DNA of 64,000 nt from Mesorhizobium sp. Pch-S (GCF_004136315.1 NZ_CP029562.1:1674001-1738000); one strand, 5' to 3'. Shown: positions 25,857 to 34,729, counted from the stretch's first letter. The notes: generated by a model from the sequence alone, not told the origin. A program made the numbers and translations.

Positions 25857-26666
25857 TCACATGTTGAACATGCGCTTCAGCGACCGCGCGAAGGTCTCGT
25901 CGTCCTGCTGGCGGCGCATGTCGATGAACATCCTTGCGTCGTGGCCGCTCGGATAACGCAGGCGGTCCTGCCCGTCGGTGGCGGCCGTGAAGATCGTCTC
26001 GGCGACATCCGATGTCTCTGCCGCCTGCAGGGTGGCGAAGGCCTCCACCGTGCCCTTCACCAGCGCGGCGTATTCGGGCATGGATTCGTCGGAACTGAAG
26101 ACGAGCGAGCGGCTGCCGAAATCCGACTTGGTCATGCCCGGCTCGACCAGCTTCACCCGCACACCGATGGCGCCCAGCTCGTAGGAGAGCGCCTCGGTGA
26201 GGCCTTCCACCGCGAACTTGCTGCCGTGATAGAGCGAGCCCAGCGGGAACGCGACGCGACCGCCCATCGAGCTGATGTTGACGATGGTGCCGCGGCCGCG
26301 GCCGCGCATATGCGGAAGCACCGCCCGTGTGACCGCGAGCAGGCCGACGACGTTGGTGTCGAACTGCCAGCGGATGGTTTCGAGCGACGTCGCCTCAAGC
26401 GGGCCATAGGCACCGAAACCGGCATTGTTGATCAGGACATCGATCGCGCCGAACGCCCGCACGCCTTCGGCGACGGCATCGCGAATGCTCGCCTCATCCG
26501 TCACGTCGAGGCGCAGGACACGGACGTTGTCGAGCTTGTCGAGCTCGCTCTCGCTTTCCGGCGTCCGCATCGTGGCGATGACGTTCCAGCCACGCGCCTG
26601 AAACAGGCTGGCGGTTTCCCGGCCGATGCCGGTCGATGAACCTGTGATGAGAACTGTCTGTGACAT
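25857..26666 (-). CDS. short-chain dehydrogenase/reductase
   Basis: A 269-residue classical SDR from ATG 26666 (AAAGGAGTGAGC upstream): GSSTGIGRETAS cofactor loop, NNAG, Ser in NISSMGGR, catalytic YHGSK. The C-terminal part (FIDMRRQQDDETFARSLKRM) resembles SDRs annotated as broad oxidoreductases regulated by LysR proteins. Substrate unknown. It is divergent from the LysR gene at 26865, with two palindromes in the 198-bp gap, so the pair forms a regulator/target module. Nothing ties it to the transporter operon beyond proximity. Confidence 0.9.
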   Translation of the reverse strand: MSQTVLITGSSTGIGRETASLFQARGWNVIATMRTPESESELDKLDNVRVLRLDVTDEASIRDAVAEGVRAFGAIDVLINNAGFGAYGPLEATSLETIRWQFDTNVVGLLAVTRAVLPHMRGRGRGTIVNISSMGGRVAFPLGSLYHGSKFAVEGLTEALSYELGAIGVRVKLVEPGMTKSDFGSRSLVFSSDESMPEYAALVKGTVEAFATLQAAETSDVAETIFTAATDGQDRLRYPSGHDARMFIDMRRQQDDETFARSLKRMFNM

Positions 26667-26757
26667 GCTCACTCCTTTGCCCACCGCCATGCGGCTGGCT
26701 CTCCTGGATTGCAGCCCAGGGATTTGGGCCTGCGATGACGTGGCATGTAGCAATTCC

Positions 26758-26773
26758 GATTATGGAGATAATC
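26758..26773. promoter_or_regulatory. palindrome in SDR/LysR intergenic region
   Basis: GATTAT (26758-26763) and ATAATC (26768-26773) are perfect 6-bp arms around GGAG. It could overlap a promoter of the divergent SDR gene or be a LysR activation site. Confidence 0.45.
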
Positions 26774-26794
26774 TGCCGAAAACGGGAAGGGTCT

Positions 26795-26809
26795 TGAACT
26801 TGAAGTTCA
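26795..26809. promoter_or_regulatory. LysR-type operator palindrome
   Basis: TGAACTTGAAGTTCA is a perfect 15-bp palindrome centred on 26802, between the divergent SDR and LysR genes. Length, T...A ends and position fit an LTTR recognition site, probably for the adjacent regulator. Confidence 0.65.
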
Positions 26810-26864
26810 TAGTCGTAAGATGCCGCACAGACCTGCCAACGATGCTCCGGACCATCCTGACCCG

Positions 26865-27764
26865 ATGAATCGCGACCTGTTTGACGGACTGCCGCATTTC
26901 CTGGCCGTCGCCCGCCATGGCAGCTTCACCGCCGCCGCGGAAGCGCTCGACATCAGCCCGACAGCGATGAGCAAGGCGATCCGGGCGCTCGAGACGCGCT
27001 ACCAGGCCAAGCTTTTCCAGCGCACGACCCGGCATGTGCGGCTGACAGATGCCGGCGCCGAACTGTTCCAGCGCCTCGACCGCGCGGCCAACGAGATCAG
27101 CGATGCGCTGGCCACACTGAGCACGGCCCAGTCGGTGCCGGCAGGCACACTGCGCCTGACCATCCCGCGAAGCGCCATGCGCTATCCGGTCCTGCCGATC
27201 ATCGAGCGTTTTCAGGCGCTGTATCCGAGGGTGGTGCTCGACATCTCGCTGAACGACGCGCTCGTCGATCTTGTCGCCGATGGCTACGACGCCGGCATCC
27301 GCCTGGGCGAGGCCATCGACAAGGACATGATCGCGGTACGGTTGACACCGGGCAACAGGTGGGCCATCGCCGCGAGCCCCGACTATCTCGCCCGTTCGGG
27401 CACCCCGAAGCGGCTCGAGGACCTGTCGCAACACAAGGCCATCCTGTTCCGGTTCCAGGCCTCGCGGACGCTTCACATCTGGGAATTCGAGCGCCGCGGA
27501 AGGGCGATCCGGGTGAAGATGCCCCAGCAGCTGATCGTGGACGACCGGCTGGCGCTCGTCCGTCTTGTGAAAGCCGGGATCGGGCTTGGCTATGTCCAGG
27601 AACCGGAAGTCCAGGAAGAGGTCGAACGCGGCGAACTGCAACTGCTGTTCGCCGACCAGATCGGCAAGGATGACGGCATCTTCCTGTATTTCCCGACGGC
27701 AATGCAGAGCCAGCCGAAGCTGCGCGCCTTCATCGATGTCGCCAGGACGATACACGCCCGATAA
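26865..27764 (+). CDS. LysR family transcriptional regulator
   Basis: A 299-residue LTTR from ATG 26865 (MNRDLFDGLPHFLAVARHGS). HTH: SFTAAAEALDISPTAMSKAI, followed by LFQRTTRHVRLTDAG. The effector domain includes LVDLVADGYDAGIRLGEAID, a signature of the group that controls SDR-type reductases. An ATG 45 bases upstream would add 15 non-conserved residues. It likely autoregulates and controls the divergent SDR through the palindromes in between. Confidence 0.92.
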   Translation: MNRDLFDGLPHFLAVARHGSFTAAAEALDISPTAMSKAIRALETRYQAKLFQRTTRHVRLTDAGAELFQRLDRAANEISDALATLSTAQSVPAGTLRLTIPRSAMRYPVLPIIERFQALYPRVVLDISLNDALVDLVADGYDAGIRLGEAIDKDMIAVRLTPGNRWAIAASPDYLARSGTPKRLEDLSQHKAILFRFQASRTLHIWEFERRGRAIRVKMPQQLIVDDRLALVRLVKAGIGLGYVQEPEVQEEVERGELQLLFADQIGKDDGIFLYFPTAMQSQPKLRAFIDVARTIHAR

Positions 27765-27852
27765 CTGCGCCGACCCTTTGTGGAATAGCCGGCGACAAAT
27801 CCAAAAAGTCGCGGTGAAGCGTCGAACGGGATCTTTCGCTTATCTGGCAAGG

Positions 27853-28050
27853 CTAAATCCCCTTAGCTCCGCCATCGCATTTCGGGCAGCGGCGAAGGTG
27901 GAAATCTGAACCGTTGGCGCCATAGACGTGACCGCATTCGACGCGCTCACATTGCAGTGCCCACACATATTGTAGATGGTCAGTACCCTTGAACTTGGTT
28001 TTGCGCAGGAGCCGCTGATTGTTCCGGTTCAAATCGCCTTCCTCAGCCAT
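27853..28050 (-). CDS. small zinc-ribbon-like protein
   Basis: A 65-residue protein with four cysteines arranged C-x4-C (LQCERVECGH) and C-x2-C (RRCPKCDGG), separated by YGANGSDFHL; this spacing fits a zinc ribbon. The N-terminus MAEEGDLNRNNQRLLRKTKF is basic. I do not know a characterised homologue; similar short proteins occur as hypotheticals in rhizobia. It lies alone between the LysR gene and the BMP transporter operon, on the opposite strand from both. A nucleic-acid-binding role is possible but unproven. Confidence 0.65.
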   Translation of the reverse strand: MAEEGDLNRNNQRLLRKTKFKGTDHLQYVWALQCERVECGHVYGANGSDFHLRRCPKCDGGAKGI

Positions 28051-28223
28051 GCAAACCCTCCAGTGTTTTCAAACAGCATAAAAGGATTGGGATCGAATCG
28101 CGACCTGTGAAATATCCGCCTCCAAACTATGAAATCTCTATCGCCACCGCGCATTGTGCTCATGCAAGTCTCTTGGTAGTTTTGACCAAAAGATAAAAAA
28201 GCCAGCCAGGGGAACCAAGAAAC

Positions 28224-29252
28224 ATGTCGATTTCCAACTCCTTCACGCCATCCCGCCGCACCGTCCTCAAAGGCGTCGGTGCCGGTGCCGCACTTGCCAT
28301 GACCGGCGGCTTCGCCGGCCGCGCTTTCGCCGCCGATCCGATCAAGGTCGCCGCCGTCTATACGGTGCCGGTCGAGCAGCAATGGGTGAGCCGCATCCAC
28401 AAGGCGGCCAATGCCGCCAAGGAACGCGGCGACATCGACTATGTCTTCTCGGAGAACACCGCCAACACCGACTATGAACGCGTGCTGCGCGAATATTGCG
28501 AGGCCGGCCACAAGCTGATCCTGGGCGAGGTCTTCGGCGTCGAGGACGCGGCGCGCGCGGTCGCCGCCGACTATCCGGACGTCGCCTTCCTCGCCGGCTC
28601 CAGCTTCAAGCCCGATGCAGCGAAGGCGCCGAATTTCGCGACCTTCGACAACTACATCCAGGACGCCTCGTACCTGACCGGGCTGATCGCCGGTGCGATG
28701 ACCAAGTCGAAGAACATCGGCATGGTCGGCGGCTATCCGATCCCGGAAGTGAACCGGCTGATGAATGCCTTCATCGCCGGCGTCAAGGAAAGCGCGCCGG
28801 ACACCAAGTTCCAGATCGCCTTCATCGGCTCGTGGTTCGACCCGCCCAAGGCCAAGGAAACCGCCTTCGCGCAGATCGATGCCGGTGCCGATCTGCTCTA
28901 CGCCGAACGTTTCGGCGTTTCGGACGCGGCCAAGGAGCGCAAGGTGCTGGCGGTCGGCAATGTCATCGACACGCAGAAGGACTATCCCGACACGGTGGTC
29001 GCTTCGGCGCTGTGGCATTTCGAGCCGACCCTCGACCATGCGATCGCGCAGGTGAAGGCCGGCGCGTTCAAGGCCGAGGATTACGGCGTCTATTCCTTCA
29101 TGAAGAACGGCGGCTGCTCGCTGGCACCGCTCGGCTCATTCGACGGCAAGGTGCCCACCGAGGTAATGGCCAAGGTCGCCGAGAAGGAGAAGGCGATCAA
29201 GGACGGCAGCCTGACGATCGAGATCGACGACAAGGAGCCGAAGTCGAGCTGA
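28224..29252 (+). CDS. BMP family ABC transporter substrate-binding protein (PnrA-like)
   Basis: A 342-residue periplasmic protein. The N-terminus SRRTVLKGVGAGAALAM...AFA is a twin-arginine signal peptide. The mature part has VAAVYTVPVEQQWVSRIHKA, EYCEAGHKLILGEVFG and IGMVGGYPIPEVNRLMNAF, matching the Bmp/PnrA (Med) family that binds purine or other nucleosides. AGGGGAACC lies upstream of ATG 28224. It heads an operon with ATPase, two permeases and a cytosine-deaminase-type enzyme, so the ligand may be a nucleoside or free base. Confidence 0.92.
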   Translation: MSISNSFTPSRRTVLKGVGAGAALAMTGGFAGRAFAADPIKVAAVYTVPVEQQWVSRIHKAANAAKERGDIDYVFSENTANTDYERVLREYCEAGHKLILGEVFGVEDAARAVAADYPDVAFLAGSSFKPDAAKAPNFATFDNYIQDASYLTGLIAGAMTKSKNIGMVGGYPIPEVNRLMNAFIAGVKESAPDTKFQIAFIGSWFDPPKAKETAFAQIDAGADLLYAERFGVSDAAKERKVLAVGNVIDTQKDYPDTVVASALWHFEPTLDHAIAQVKAGAFKAEDYGVYSFMKNGGCSLAPLGSFDGKVPTEVMAKVAEKEKAIKDGSLTIEIDDKEPKSS

Positions 29253-29297
29253 TAGGGGTCGCGATCAGGGAGTTTCGAAGACATGCAGCATCGATCT

Positions 29298-29518
29298 GGT
29301 GCGTCCTTCGAGGCTCGCCCGCATGGTTCTTGGCAATTTTTTCAAAGCTGTGCTGGCTCGCACCTCAGGATGAGGGCTGTCGTGCAACGGCGCCCAAAAT
29401 CCAACGTGTTTCGAAGTTTCCTCTCGACCTGCCACAACGGTCCTCATCCTGAGGTGCGAGCCCGCAGGCGGTGCAAGGCAAGCCCTGTCTTGGCCGGGCG
29501 AGCCTCGAAGGACGCACC
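29298..29518. repeat. nested palindromic intergenic element, 221 bp
   Basis: The outer arms (29298-29320 and 29496-29518) are a perfect 23-bp inverted repeat starting GGTGCGTCC. Inner arms GCTCGCACCTCAGGATGAGG (29356-29375) and its exact complement (29442-29461) form a second perfect 20-bp repeat. The nested architecture resembles RIME-type elements of rhizobia. It ends two bases before the ATPase start codon. Confidence 0.9.
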
Positions 29519-29520
29519 GG

Positions 29521-31059
29521 ATGACATCACCTTCGACCAGCTTCATCCAAAATGCTCCGGCACTCAGGCTCTCGGGCATCACCAAGCGTTTCGGTGCGCT
29601 GACCGCGAACGACGGCATTTCGTTCGAGCTTCGGCAGGGCGAGGTCATAGCCCTGCTCGGCGAGAACGGCGCCGGCAAGACGACGCTGATGAACATCCTG
29701 TTCGGCCACTATGTCGCCGACGAGGGCAGCGTCGAGGTGTTCGGCAAGCCGTTACCGCCGGGAGACCCGAAGGCGGCGCTGGCTGCCGGCGTCGGCATGG
29801 TGCACCAGCACTTCACGCTGGCCGACAATATGAGCGTGATCGACAACATCGCGCTCGGCACGCAGCCATTGTTCCGACTGAAACTGGATCGTTCGGCGGC
29901 GCGCACCAAGATCGATCAGCTGGCCCGGGATTTCGGCCTGGCCGTCAAGGCGGATGCGCTGGTGGCCGACCTTTCTGTCGGCGAACGCCAGCGCGTCGAG
30001 ATCCTCAAGGCGCTCTATCGCGACGCGCAGGTGCTGATCCTCGACGAGCCAACGGCGGTGCTGACGCCGACCGAAACCGAAGCGCTGTTCAAGACGCTGA
30101 AACTGCTGGTGGCCAAGGGCCTGTCGGTGATCTTCATCTCGCACAAGCTCAACGAGGTGATGATGGCGAGCGATCGCGTGCTGGTGCTGCGCGCCGGCAA
30201 GCTGTCGGGCGAGCGCCGAACAGCTGAGACCAACCGCCACGAACTGGCCGCCCTGATGGTCGGGCGCGAAGTTGCGCCGCCTGTCGTGGCCAAGGTCGAG
30301 CGCGGGGCGCTGCTTTATGAGCTGAACAATGTCTCGACCGCACGGCGTGCGCATGGCACGGCGCTGCAGGAGATCGCGCTCGCGCTGCATGGCGGCGAGA
30401 TCACCGGTGTCGCCGGTGTTTCGGGCAACGGCCAGGCCGCGCTCGCCGGCCTGCTCGCCGGCATGGAAGCGCCGGTGTCCGGCACGGTGCGTGTCAATGG
30501 CGCCGCCGTGACGACATGGTCGCCGCTGGCAGCGTTAAACGCCGGCATCGCCCGCGTGCCGGAGGATCGGCACAGACAGGGCGCCATCGCCGATATGAGC
30601 GTCAGCGAAAACGTGATCGCCGAGCGCTATCGCGACCGCCGCTTCAGCCGTGGCGGACTTGTCGACTGGGCGGCCGCGCGCGCCTTCGCGCAGTCGATCA
30701 TCGACGATTACGAGGTGAAGTGCCCTTCACCCGAGGCACGCATCCGGCTGCTGTCCGGCGGCAACATGCAGAAGCTGATCCTCGGCCGCGCACTCGACCC
30801 AAACCCGTCCGTGATCCTGGCCAACCAGCCCTCGCGCGGGCTCGATGTCGGCGCCGTCGCCTATGTGCATTCCCGCCTGCTCGAAGCGCGTGCACGCGGT
30901 GCCGCGGTGCTGCTGATCTCGGAGGACCTCGAAGAACTGCTGGCGTTGTCCGACCGCATCGTGGTGATCTCGGAAGGGCGGCTGTCGAAAGCCTCGGCGC
31001 GCGGCGAACTCACCATCAGCCAGATCGGCGCCATGATGGCCGGGCACGAGGCGGCGTGA
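29521..31059 (+). CDS. ABC transporter ATP-binding protein, two NBDs (nucleoside/BMP system)
   Basis: A 512-residue tandem ATPase: first Walker A GENGAGKTT near residue 45, signature LSVGERQRVEILKAL, Walker B LILDEPTAVL; the second domain has GVSGNGQAALAG, LSGGNMQKLILGRAL and ILANQPSRGLD. The change from DEP to NQP in the second Walker B is usual in this family and marks a degenerate site. It pairs with the permeases at 31465 and 32511. The ATG at 29521 directly follows a palindromic repeat and lacks a recognisable Shine-Dalgarno; no better downstream start exists before the conserved LRLSGITKRFG. Confidence 0.92.
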   Translation: MTSPSTSFIQNAPALRLSGITKRFGALTANDGISFELRQGEVIALLGENGAGKTTLMNILFGHYVADEGSVEVFGKPLPPGDPKAALAAGVGMVHQHFTLADNMSVIDNIALGTQPLFRLKLDRSAARTKIDQLARDFGLAVKADALVADLSVGERQRVEILKALYRDAQVLILDEPTAVLTPTETEALFKTLKLLVAKGLSVIFISHKLNEVMMASDRVLVLRAGKLSGERRTAETNRHELAALMVGREVAPPVVAKVERGALLYELNNVSTARRAHGTALQEIALALHGGEITGVAGVSGNGQAALAGLLAGMEAPVSGTVRVNGAAVTTWSPLAALNAGIARVPEDRHRQGAIADMSVSENVIAERYRDRRFSRGGLVDWAAARAFAQSIIDDYEVKCPSPEARIRLLSGGNMQKLILGRALDPNPSVILANQPSRGLDVGAVAYVHSRLLEARARGAAVLLISEDLEELLALSDRIVVISEGRLSKASARGELTISQIGAMMAGHEAA

Positions 31060-31123
31060 TGGGTGGTGGCTGGCATTGGTTCGGTGCTGTTCCTCTCGTC
31101 GAGGCCGGGGAAATTCTCCTACG

Positions 31124-31410
31124 TTCCGGAATGGATCCCCGACACGCTCCGGTCGCTTCGCTCCCTCACGCGGTCGAGGATGACGGGCGGCATGGGGCGC
31201 TCCGGCCAATCGCCAACGCCGAGGCCGGCAGATGGCATATGACGGCTTCACCATTCTCCAACGTAAGCGCTAGCGGCGGCGTCGAGTTCGGCTCAAGCAT
31301 TGCAGGCGGCACCGACATCGACAATTGGCGCCGGCAGAAAATGAAGCCCGTCATCCTCGACCTCGCAAGCGACCGCAGGGAGCGGCGAGTGTCGGGGATC
31401 CATTCCGAAA
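31124..31410. repeat. nested palindromic intergenic element, about 290 bp
   Basis: GGAATGGATCCCCGACAC (31128-31145) is the exact complement of 31389-31406, and the match extends outward with one mismatch. GTCGAGGATGACGGGC (31173-31188) complements 31346-31361 exactly. The element fills most of the 405-bp gap between ATPase and permease genes. It is unrelated in sequence to the element at 29298-29518 but has the same nested plan. Confidence 0.85.
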
Positions 31411-31464
31411 CGTCGAAGACCATGCACATGACTGGTCGTCCCCCACTCCGTCACGGACCCCACC

Positions 31465-32514
31465 ATGCGGCTTGAACCGAAACCGGCGCCGTCGCTGGCG
31501 ATGTCGATCCTCTACCCGGCCGCGGCGATCGTCGTGACATTCGTCATCGCCGGCGTGCTAGTGATGCTTGCCGGCGCCAATCCGTTCTCGGTGTTCCGGC
31601 TGGTGCTGAAAGGCGCCGCCGGTTCGCAATTCGCCATCCTCGAGACGTTGACGCGCGCGACGCCGCTGATCTTCACCGGCCTGGCCGTGGCCGTCGCCTT
31701 CCGCGCCAAACTGTGGAACATCGGCGCGGAAGCGCAGCTCTACATGGGCGCCATCATCACCGTGGTGCTGGGCACCGGCGCGCTGCCACTACCGGCGATC
31801 ATCCTGGTGCCGCTGGTGATGCTGGCATCCCTCATCGGCGGCGCGCTGCTTCTGGCCGGGCCGGCCTGGCTGAAGCTGCGTTTCGGCGTCGACGAGGTGG
31901 TGACGACGCTGCTGCTCAACTTCATCGTGCTTTTGTTCGTCTCGATGCTGCTGGAAGGCGTGCTGAAGGACCCGATGGCGCTCGGCTGGCCGCAGTCGCC
32001 GAAGATCATCGCCGAGGCGCAGCTGCCGCGCGTCATCACCGGCAAGCGCCTGCATTATGGTTTCGTCATCGCCGTCGCGCTGGCCGTCGGCCTGTGGTTC
32101 GTGATGAAGAAGACCGTGCTCGGCTACGAGATGCGCGCCGTCGGCCACAATGCCGAGGCGGCGCGCTTCCTCGGCATGCCGGTCAACGGCGTGCTGATGA
32201 AGACGGCGCTGCTTTCCGGCGGCATCGCCGCACTTGGCGGCTTCTCCGAGGTGGCCGGGCTCAAGGGCAGCCTGACGCTCGATCTGTCGCCGGGCTTCGG
32301 CTACACCGGCATCGTCGTTGCCATGCTTGCCATGCTGAACCCGATCGGCGTGGTGTTTTCCGCGATCTTCGTTGCCGGCATCTTCGTGGGTGCGGCCGCC
32401 ATGAGCCGCAGCGCCGGCGTGCCGAGCTACATTGCCGACGTGATGGTGGCGACCTCGCTGCTGACCATGGTGACGGCGATCATGCTGTCGCGATACCGGG
32501 TGAAGTGGAAATGA
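31465..32514 (+). CDS. ABC transporter permease (nucleoside type, BPD_transp_2)
   Basis: A 349-residue inner-membrane protein with about nine hydrophobic segments, starting MRLEPKPAPSLAMSILYPAA. AFRAKLWNIGAEAQLYMGAI is the characteristic motif of nucleoside-type permeases of this family (YufP-like), as is GVDEVVTTLLLNFI. No clear ribosome site precedes the ATG, which follows the 290-bp palindromic element. Its stop overlaps the start of the next permease by four bases. Confidence 0.92.
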   Translation: MRLEPKPAPSLAMSILYPAAAIVVTFVIAGVLVMLAGANPFSVFRLVLKGAAGSQFAILETLTRATPLIFTGLAVAVAFRAKLWNIGAEAQLYMGAIITVVLGTGALPLPAIILVPLVMLASLIGGALLLAGPAWLKLRFGVDEVVTTLLLNFIVLLFVSMLLEGVLKDPMALGWPQSPKIIAEAQLPRVITGKRLHYGFVIAVALAVGLWFVMKKTVLGYEMRAVGHNAEAARFLGMPVNGVLMKTALLSGGIAALGGFSEVAGLKGSLTLDLSPGFGYTGIVVAMLAMLNPIGVVFSAIFVAGIFVGAAAMSRSAGVPSYIADVMVATSLLTMVTAIMLSRYRVKWK

Positions 32515-33455
32515 TGGACGCAGTCGAGATCCTCTTCACCGCCAGCTTCTGGGTCGCCGCGATCCGCATCGCCTCACCGCTGATCTTCGCCACCATGGGC
32601 GAGCTGATCTGCGAGCGCGCCGGCGTGCTCAATCTCGGCATCGAGGGCATCATGACCGCCGGTGCCTTCGCCGGCTGGTTCACCGTCTATATGGGCGGGG
32701 ACCTGTGGACCGGCGTGCTGGTGGCAGCACTTGTCGGCATGGCCTTGGGCCTGCTGCACTCGCTGCTCACCGTGCCGCTCGGCCTGTCGCAGCATGTCGT
32801 CGGCATCGGCGTGACGCTGCTGGCAACCAGCCTGACCTATTATGTCTACCGGCTTGCCCTGCCCGAGGTGACCTCGCCGCCGAAGATCGAGCCGTTCCAG
32901 CCCTGGGCCGTGCCCGGCCTGTCGAAACTGCCGGTGATCGGCGAGGCGCTGTTCACGCAGACGTCGTTGACCTATCTCGCCTTCATCCTCGTCATCGTCG
33001 TGGCCTGGGGGCTGTACCGCACGCCGCTCGGCCTTGCCGTGCGCGCGGTCGGCGAGAATCCGGGCGCGGTCGAGGCACAGGGTATCTCGGTAACCGCCGT
33101 GCGCATGGGCGCGGTGATGGCCGGCAGCGCGCTGATGGCGATCGGCGGCGCGTTCCTGACCATGTCGGCCTTCAACTCGTTCTTCTTCAACATGATCAAC
33201 GGGCGCGGCTGGGTCTGCATCGCGCTGGTGGTGTTCGGCTCCTGGCGACCCGGCAAGGCGCTGCTCGGCGCGATCCTGTTCGCCGCTTTCGACGCCTACC
33301 AGATCCGGCTGCAGCAGCTCTCCGGCGGCGTAGTGCCCTACCAGGTGTTCCTGATGCTGCCCTATGCGCTTTCGATCCTTGCCCTCATTGTGGTTGCGAG
33401 GCGGGCGACCTATCCAAAGGCCCTCATGGTGCCCTACCAGAAAGGCGAGCGATGA
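32511..33455 (+). CDS. ABC transporter permease (nucleoside type, BPD_transp_2)
   Basis: A 314-residue partner permease (YufQ-like), starting MMDAVEILFTASFWVAAIRI; ATG 32511 or 32514 both overlap the previous stop. ERAGVLNLGIEGIMTAGAF is the signature block, followed by about eight further hydrophobic segments and FNSFFFNMINGRGWVCIALV. It ends with a four-base ATGA overlap with the deaminase gene, so permease and deaminase are translated together. Confidence 0.93.
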   Translation: MMDAVEILFTASFWVAAIRIASPLIFATMGELICERAGVLNLGIEGIMTAGAFAGWFTVYMGGDLWTGVLVAALVGMALGLLHSLLTVPLGLSQHVVGIGVTLLATSLTYYVYRLALPEVTSPPKIEPFQPWAVPGLSKLPVIGEALFTQTSLTYLAFILVIVVAWGLYRTPLGLAVRAVGENPGAVEAQGISVTAVRMGAVMAGSALMAIGGAFLTMSAFNSFFFNMINGRGWVCIALVVFGSWRPGKALLGAILFAAFDAYQIRLQQLSGGVVPYQVFLMLPYALSILALIVVARRATYPKALMVPYQKGER

Positions 33456-34729
33456 CTTTCGACCTGATCGTCAAGACGGCAACGCTGGCCGACGGCCGCA
33501 TCGCGGACATCGCCATCAAGGGCGACAGGATCGCGGCCATCGAACCGAAGATCGAGGCCGATGCCGGCCGCGTCATCGACGCGACAGGCAATCTGGTGTC
33601 GGCGCCGTTCGTCGACCCGCATTTCCACATGGACGCGACGCTGTCCTACGGCATTCCGCGCATCAATGCCTCGGGCACGCTGCTCGAAGGCATCTCGCTG
33701 TGGGGCGAACTGAAGCCGCTTTTGACGCATGAGGCGGTCAAGCAACGCGCGCTCGCCTATTGCGATTGGGCGGTGTCGATGGGGCTTCTCGCCATCCGCA
33801 CGCATGTCGACACCTGCGACGACCGCCTGCTGGCAGTCGAGGCGCTGCTCGAGGTGAAGAAGGAGGTCGCGCCCTATATCGACCTGCAGCTCGTCGCCTT
33901 CCCGCAGGACGGCCTTTACCGCTCGCCCAATGCGCGCGAAAACACCATCCGCGCGCTCGACCTCGGCGCCGATATCGTCGGCGGCATTCCGCATTTCGAA
34001 CGCACCATGGCGGACGGCCGCCGCTCGCTGACGGAGCTGTGCGAGATCGCCGCCACGCGCGGGCTGATGGTCGACATCCATTGCGATGAAACCGACGATC
34101 CGCTGTCGCGCCATATCGAACAGCTTGCCTACGAGACGCAGCGGCTCGGCCTGCAGGGACGCGTCGCCGGTTCGCATCTGACCTCGATGCATTCGATGGA
34201 CAACTACTACGTCTCGAAGCTGATCCCGCTGATCGCGGAAGCGCAGGTCTCGGCGATCCCCAACCCGCTGATCAACATCATGCTGCAGGGCCGCCACGAC
34301 AGCTATCCGAAGCGCCGCGGCATGACACGCGTGCCGGAGATGCTGAAGGCCGGCATCCGCGTCGGCTGGGGCCAGGACTGCGTGCTCGACCCGTGGTATT
34401 CGCTGGGCACCGCCGACATGCTGGACGTCGCCTTCATGGGCCTGCATGTGGCGCAGATGTCGAGCCCCGCCGACATGGCACGCTGCTTCGACATGGTCAC
34501 CAGCGTCAACGCCGCGATCATGGGGCTGGATCATCTCGGCATCGAAGTCGGCAAGACCGCCTCTATGGTGATGCTGGATGCCGGCAACCCGATCGAGGCG
34601 CTGCGGCTGCGCGCCGAACGGCTGTGCGTGATCGCCAGGGGTAAGGTGGTAGCCGAACGGCCGAAGCGGGACATGGCACTCAACATCGCCGGGCGTCCGT
34701 CGAGCATCAACCGGCGGCACAAGGCTTAA
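33452..34729 (+). CDS. codA: cytosine deaminase-type amidohydrolase (CodA family)
   Basis: A 425-residue amidohydrolase clearly homologous to E. coli CodA. Metal ligands are visible: PHFHMD (His57/His59), IHCDET (His210), SHLTSMHS (His242) and Asp309. FPQDG near 150 corresponds to the substrate-contacting Gln of CodA. Family reaction: cytosine to uracil plus ammonia. Odd point: CodA has His-Asp-Asp at 312-314, whereas this protein reads Gln-Asp-Cys (GWGQDCVLDPWY), so the residue equivalent to Asp314, known to affect substrate choice, is Cys310. Substrates such as isocytosine, isoguanine or other bases are plausible. Translation is coupled to the upstream permease. Confidence 0.88.
   Translation: MTFDLIVKTATLADGRIADIAIKGDRIAAIEPKIEADAGRVIDATGNLVSAPFVDPHFHMDATLSYGIPRINASGTLLEGISLWGELKPLLTHEAVKQRALAYCDWAVSMGLLAIRTHVDTCDDRLLAVEALLEVKKEVAPYIDLQLVAFPQDGLYRSPNARENTIRALDLGADIVGGIPHFERTMADGRRSLTELCEIAATRGLMVDIHCDETDDPLSRHIEQLAYETQRLGLQGRVAGSHLTSMHSMDNYYVSKLIPLIAEAQVSAIPNPLINIMLQGRHDSYPKRRGMTRVPEMLKAGIRVGWGQDCVLDPWYSLGTADMLDVAFMGLHVAQMSSPADMARCFDMVTSVNAAIMGLDHLGIEVGKTASMVMLDAGNPIEALRLRAERLCVIARGKVVAERPKRDMALNIAGRPSSINRRHKA

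Noticed and set aside
28180..28200. TTTTGACCAAAA near-palindrome before the BMP operon
   Set aside because: Only 5-bp arms; too short and common to support as an operator.
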